Of a DNA stretch of 52,771 nt, positions 49,184 through 52,771 are shown one piece after another (positions within the stretch are counted from its first letter, which is position 1; every line of letters starts with the position of its first letter). The DNA comes from Sphingobacteriaceae bacterium UBA2059 (GTDB lineage Bacteria; Bacteroidota; Bacteroidia; Sphingobacteriales; Sphingobacteriaceae). Both the position numbers and the translations under genes were made by a program. The DNA is taken from NCBI GenBank assembly GCA_002332615.1, contig DDAL01000008.1, positions 131,075 through 183,845 of the forward strand. Direction: 5' to 3'. The notes under the pieces are model-generated. The model was not told where the DNA came from. It saw nothing but the letters and a program-made list of their open reading frames with translations, and made no database searches.

Positions 49184-50605
49184 ATGAAGGTACTTCATTT
49201 AAGCGCAGAATGCTACCCGGTAGCCAAGGTAGGCGGACTTGCTGATGTAGCAGGATCCCTGCCTAAATTTCAAACGAAAGCAGGCGTAAATGCAATGATG
49301 GTGATGCCCTATTACGAGCGTCCGTTTGTTGCCGATAATTACTTTGAAACGGTATATGAGGCCCGGGTAACGGTAGGCGCTACCACCTTACCATTTACGG
49401 TAATGAAAGAAGTGTCTGATCAGCTGGGCTTTGAACTCTACCTGGTACACATACCCGGAGTGCTTGACCGCAAAGACATCTACGGTTATGAAGATGAAAC
49501 CGAGCAATTTGTCGCTTTTCAGATAGCCAGCCTTGACTGGATACTCAGCATGGAACAAAAACCCGACATTATCCACTGTCATGATTATCATACAGGGCTT
49601 GTTCCCTTTTTAATGACCTGTTCATACCGCTATAAATCCATTGAAGCTATTCCCACAGTATTTACCATACATAACGGACAGTACCAGGGCTGGTTTGGCT
49701 GGGAAAAATACAGTTACCTTCCCGATGTAGATTCCTGGAAGTGGGGTCTTCTGGACTGGGGAGGAACCATCAACCCCATGGCTTCGGCAGTAAAGTGCTG
49801 CTGGAAGTTCACCACCGTATCGCCCGGTTACCTGGAAGAGCTCAAAACCAGTTCAAAAGGACTGGAAAGCCTGTTCCAGATGGAAGAAGCAAAAGGCATG
49901 GGCATAGTAAACGGTATTGATACCGAAGTATGGAACCCTGCCACCGACCCCATGCTGCCCCTTAACTACAATGCCGACAATGTAAGCAAAGGAAAACAGG
50001 AAAATAAGCGCTTTTTGTGCAAGCAGTTTGGCTTTTCGCTAAAAAAGCCCCTGTTTGCATTCATAGGCCGCCTGGTAGAGGACAAAGGCGCCGACCTGCT
50101 TGCCGGATCCATAAGCCGGGTACTTACTGAGCTTGACGGCAAGGCAAGCTTTCTCATACTGGGCTCGGGAGACAGAGCCATTGAGCAGGAGCTTGAGGGC
50201 CTGAAAGACTTCTTTAAAAAGAATTACAATGTATGTATAGGCTACGACGAAGAACTATCGCACAGAATATACGCAGGGGCCGATTTTCTGCTCATGCCTT
50301 CCAGGGTAGAGCCCTGCGGACTCAACCAGCTCTACGCCCTCCGATACGGAACCGTTCCTATCGTACGCAGCACAGGCGGACTAAAGGATACTATAAAAGA
50401 TATCAACGAACCCGAAGGCTATGGAATACGTTTTGAACAGCCCCTGATGAGCGATGTTTTCGGAACCGTAGAAAGAGCGCTGGAATTAAGCCAGAGTGCC
50501 GCCGACATGCGCCAGGTGCGCCGCCGGATGATGGCTTTGGACTACTCCTGGGACCAGGCAGCAGCGCAGTACATGGATGTTTACAGACAGTTAAAAACCA
50601 ATTAA
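49184..50605 (+). CDS. glgA: Glycogen synthase (ADP-glucose type, GT5)
   Basis: The protein has 473 residues. The N-terminal signature is AECYPVAKVGGLADVAGSLP, with the ADP-glucose-binding KxGGL. It also has DIIHCHDYHTGLVPF, IHNGQYQGWFGW, IVNGIDTEVWNPATDP and FIGRLVEDKGADLL. The C-terminal nucleotide site is FLLMPSRVEPCGLNQLYALRYGTVPIVRSTGGLKDT. It elongates alpha-1,4-glucan. glgC follows after 4 nt, so substrate and polymer synthesis are coupled. No branching enzyme or phosphorylase gene is present in the window. Confidence 0.97.
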   Translation: MKVLHLSAECYPVAKVGGLADVAGSLPKFQTKAGVNAMMVMPYYERPFVADNYFETVYEARVTVGATTLPFTVMKEVSDQLGFELYLVHIPGVLDRKDIYGYEDETEQFVAFQIASLDWILSMEQKPDIIHCHDYHTGLVPFLMTCSYRYKSIEAIPTVFTIHNGQYQGWFGWEKYSYLPDVDSWKWGLLDWGGTINPMASAVKCCWKFTTVSPGYLEELKTSSKGLESLFQMEEAKGMGIVNGIDTEVWNPATDPMLPLNYNADNVSKGKQENKRFLCKQFGFSLKKPLFAFIGRLVEDKGADLLAGSISRVLTELDGKASFLILGSGDRAIEQELEGLKDFFKKNYNVCIGYDEELSHRIYAGADFLLMPSRVEPCGLNQLYALRYGTVPIVRSTGGLKDTIKDINEPEGYGIRFEQPLMSDVFGTVERALELSQSAADMRQVRRRMMALDYSWDQAAAQYMDVYRQLKTN

Positions 50606-50609
50606 ACAT

Positions 50610-51890
50610 ATGTCTAATATTATTGCAGTTATACTTGGAGGCGGGCAGGGAACCCGCCTGCATCCCCTTACTGCCACCCGGTCCAAACCCGCAGTTTCTA
50701 TTGCAGGTAAATACCGTCTGGTAGATATACCTATTTCAAACTGCCTGAATGCCGGCATAGACCGCATCTTTGTACTCACGCAGTTCAACTCGGCATCGCT
50801 CAATAAGCACATAAAAAACGCCTACCACTTCAGTCATTTCAGCAATGGCTTTGTAGACATACTGGCTGCAGAGCAAACCCCCACTCATGCCACCTGGTTT
50901 CAGGGAACGGCAGACGCTGTAAGAAGATCGTTCCAGCACATTTCTCCCTTTGACTTTGACTACCTGCTCATACTTTCAGGCGACCAGCTTTATCAAATGG
51001 ACTTTAAAGACATGCTGGATAATCATATAGCCAAAGGGGCCGACCTGAGCGTTGCCACCATACCGGTAACGGCCAAAGACGTTCCCGGCTTTGGAATAAT
51101 GAAAACCGACGAAAACGACAATATTCTGTCCTTCATTGAAAAGCCCCAAAGCGATTTTGAGCAGTGGGCATCGGTAGTAAACGACGATCTGAAAGCACAG
51201 GGACGCATATACCAAGCCTCCATGGGGATTTACATTTTCAACCGTGAAAACATATTCTCCACCCTTACAGACTATCCTTATACCGATTTCGGAAAAGAGA
51301 TCATACCCGAAGCAATCAATAAGCACAAAGTAGTATCCTATCAGTACGACGGTTACTGGACCGATATAGGAACCATTCCTTCCTTCTTTGAGGCCAACAT
51401 CGGACTTACAGACGATATCCCCCAGTTTAACCTGTTCGACAAGCGCAGCATCTTTACCCGTGCACGCATGCTGCCACCCTCAAAAATACTTGGAAGCACC
51501 CTCGAAAAAGCCATCATTGCCGAGGGCTGTATCATCGGTGCCGGAAAGATAGAGCGCTCAGTTATAGGCATACGTGCGCGTATAGGAGGCGATACCACTA
51601 TTGTATGCAGCTACCTGATGGGATGCGACTATTACGAAACCTTGGAACAGATAGAAGAGCATAAGCAAAGCGGAAAGCCTATAATGGGCGTAGGCGAGCG
51701 CTGCTTTATTAAGAACGCCATAATTGATAAAAACTGCCGCATTGGCGATGATGTTCAGATAGTAGGCGACCCCGAACTCGAAGACGGAGAGTTTGATACC
51801 CATACCATACGCGAAGGCATCATAGTTGTAAAAAAATGGGCCATTATACCTCATGGAACCATTATCGGTAAAGCCGAAGGAAACTCTTAG
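50610..51890 (+). CDS. glgC: Glucose-1-phosphate adenylyltransferase
   Basis: This 426-residue enzyme makes ADP-glucose, the donor for glgA 4 nt upstream. Motifs are AVILGGGQGTRLHPLTATRSKPAVSIAGKYRLVDIPISNC at the start (substrate and regulatory site), GTADAVRRS, LSGDQLYQMD, FIEKP, YWTDIGTIPSFFEAN, and a C-terminal left-handed beta-helix with hexapeptide repeats (IAEGCIIGAGKIERSVIGIRARIG). Allosteric control by sugar phosphates is usual in the family. A 21-bp perfect hairpin follows. Confidence 0.97.
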   Translation: MSNIIAVILGGGQGTRLHPLTATRSKPAVSIAGKYRLVDIPISNCLNAGIDRIFVLTQFNSASLNKHIKNAYHFSHFSNGFVDILAAEQTPTHATWFQGTADAVRRSFQHISPFDFDYLLILSGDQLYQMDFKDMLDNHIAKGADLSVATIPVTAKDVPGFGIMKTDENDNILSFIEKPQSDFEQWASVVNDDLKAQGRIYQASMGIYIFNRENIFSTLTDYPYTDFGKEIIPEAINKHKVVSYQYDGYWTDIGTIPSFFEANIGLTDDIPQFNLFDKRSIFTRARMLPPSKILGSTLEKAIIAEGCIIGAGKIERSVIGIRARIGGDTTIVCSYLMGCDYYETLEQIEEHKQSGKPIMGVGERCFIKNAIIDKNCRIGDDVQIVGDPELEDGEFDTHTIREGIIVVKKWAIIPHGTIIGKAEGNS

Positions 51891-51910
51891 TTTCCGTACC
51901 GTCCATCCCT

Positions 51911-51957
51911 TACAGCAAAGAGGCATCCGGAGCTATTCCGGATGCCTCTTTGCTGTA
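51911..51957. terminator. Long perfect hairpin after glgC
   Basis: A 21-bp perfect stem (51911-51931 with 51937-51957) has a 5-nt loop and lies between two converging genes. It has no outer T-run, only CTTTGCTGTA, so it may act by stability or as an mRNA end protector. Confidence 0.72.
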
Positions 51958-51965
51958 GCAGTTAG

Positions 51966-52646
51966 TTAAACAGTAAGCGAACTGCCTATATCAATAAGAC
52001 TGAGCTCGCAGCCAGCCTTTTTAAAAAGCCCCCTCGCTCTGTCCTTATCTATTTTAATAGGCGGAAAGGTATCATAATGCATACCTATAATGTGCTTACA
52101 CCGAAGGTAGCCCGCCGCAATTACCGCGTCTTCAACACCCATAGTAAAATTATCACCAATAGGAAGCAGGCATACATCCGGGCGCGCAAGCTCGCCAATA
52201 AGTTTCATTTCCTGTATAAGGGCCGTATCGCCGGCATAATAAAGCGTCTTGCCCTCGCACTGAAGCACGAAACCTGCCGCAGTGCCTCCATACGTGCCAT
52301 CGGGCAAGCTGTTTGAATGTGCAGCATACACCATTTTAACCTTTCCAAAATCAAACGAGTACTGCCCTCCCAGGTTCATCGCATGCACGTTTTCGACCCC
52401 CTGTTTAGCCAGCCAGAGCATAATTTCGAACGAACATATAACCAGCGCCCCCGTTCTTTTAGCCAGCGCAATCAGATCGGCCGTATGATCCTGGTGCCCG
52501 TGAGACACCAGGATATAATCAGCCTCAATAGCATTTATATCCACATGCGAGGCAAGCTCATTAGGCGTAATAAAAGGATCAAACAGAATGTTGCGGTTTG
52601 CAGCTTGCAGCAAAAAGCAAGACTGGCCATAATAGGTTAACTCCAT
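51966..52646 (-). CDS. UPF0173-type metal-dependent hydrolase (metallo-beta-lactamase fold)
   Basis: The protein has 226 residues. The metal motif HxHxDH is SHGHQDHTADL. Before it lies LTYYGQSCFLLQAANRNILFDPFITPN, typical of UPF0173. Later His and Asp ligands occur in YAAHSNSLPDGTYGGTAAGFVLQ and LYYAGDTAL, and the family end is IIGMHYDTFPPIKIDK. The substrate is unknown for this group. It is monocistronic and follows the gene fragment at the right edge by 9 nt on the same strand, so the two may be co-transcribed. Confidence 0.93.
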   Translation of the reverse strand: MELTYYGQSCFLLQAANRNILFDPFITPNELASHVDINAIEADYILVSHGHQDHTADLIALAKRTGALVICSFEIMLWLAKQGVENVHAMNLGGQYSFDFGKVKMVYAAHSNSLPDGTYGGTAAGFVLQCEGKTLYYAGDTALIQEMKLIGELARPDVCLLPIGDNFTMGVEDAVIAAGYLRCKHIIGMHYDTFPPIKIDKDRARGLFKKAGCELSLIDIGSSLTV

Positions 52647-52655
52647 AACAGTTTA

Positions 52656-52771
52656 TTATTGACCGCCAAAGAGACTGCCCAGATTACCGAGCATGCTCTG
52701 GCTTAACGATTGCATTTCAGACTGGCTAAGGTTTTCGGCCTGTACAACAGCCTTATTTACAGCCACGGCTC
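52656..52771 (-). CDS. C-terminal end of an unidentified gene (cut by window edge)
   Basis: The last 37 residues of an open minus-strand frame run from the window edge to a TAA at 52656-52658. They read VNKAVVQAENLSQSEMQSLS, ending SMLGNLGSLFGGQ. The Gly-rich tail and Gln/Ser-rich helix do not identify a family. It lies 9 nt upstream of the UPF0173 hydrolase gene and is probably in the same operon. Confidence 0.6.
   Translation of the reverse strand, partial: AVAVNKAVVQAENLSQSEMQSLSQSMLGNLGSLFGGQ

Noticed and set aside
1..52771. CRISPR array, rRNA operon, intact transposase or prophage
   Set aside because: No regularly spaced repeats, no rRNA sequence, and no transposase, integrase or phage structural gene was recognised; only gene fragments near the tRNA suggest past mobility.

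Overview
The window is a 52.8 kb piece of a chromosome from a member of the Bacteroidota, most likely a Sphingobacteriaceae-type bacterium (Pedobacter/Mucilaginibacter relatives). The support is a SusC/SusD pair, promoters of the Bacteroidota type (TTTG, spacer 17-20, TAnnTTTG) in front of several genes and a tRNA, weak Shine-Dalgarno signals, and a typical set of neighbours. The genus is an inference.

Region 1 (1-11.2 kb) is a polysaccharide utilisation locus read leftwards: SusC-like transporter, SusD-like lipoprotein, a PKD-domain surface glycan-binding lipoprotein, a GH16 beta-glucanase and a GH3 beta-glucosidase cut by the window edge. A divergent membrane-spanning sensor-regulator (propeller sensor, Y_Y_Y domain, one TM helix, LuxR-like HTH, no kinase) faces it. 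The enzyme pair suggests a beta-1,3- or mixed-linkage beta-glucan as substrate.

Region 2 (11.3-24.8 kb) is mostly housekeeping. It holds glmS, then a thiamine unit read leftwards (TPP riboswitch, TonB-dependent receptor, thiE), a SNF2-family helicase, hflX-rbfA, and a split tryptophan operon trpE-trpG-trpC. The trp operon has a legible attenuator: a 26-codon leader peptide with three consecutive Trp codons, an intrinsic terminator before trpE, and an alternative pairing partner for the terminator arm inside the leader ORF.

Region 3 (24.9-28.2 kb) is accessory. It holds an NlpC/P60 hydrolase, a two-TM miniprotein, a tRNA-Pro(GGG), and just downstream of the tRNA a graveyard of truncated genes: a frameshifted reverse transcriptase, the C-terminus of an ATP-binding/wHTH-type protein, and the C-terminus of an outer-membrane barrel. 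Strong palindromes lie between and beside them.

Region 4 (28.3-31.4 kb) is a copper-handling unit: an AraC-type regulator with an HMA-like CxxC N-terminus, a CPC-type P-type ATPase and a CxxC metallochaperone.

Region 5 (31.9-37.4 kb) holds a small coiled-coil protein, gltX, an aldose-1-epimerase-like protein, an amidase lipoprotein, an AhpC/AhpD-type peroxide defence pair separated by a terminator-like hairpin, and a possible structured RNA. Region 6 (37.4-42.0 kb) is a cyanophycin cluster: cphA diverging from a cyanophycinase and an isoaspartyl peptidase. This would make, depolymerise and finish degrading an Asp/Arg storage polymer.

Region 7 (42.1-52.8 kb) has a TPR protein, a Prc-type S41 protease, a GNAT acetyltransferase, DNA polymerase I with proofreading motifs intact, glycogen synthesis genes glgA-glgC, a UPF0173 metal-dependent hydrolase and the tail of an unidentified gene. 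All family calls were made by reading motifs; no database search was run.
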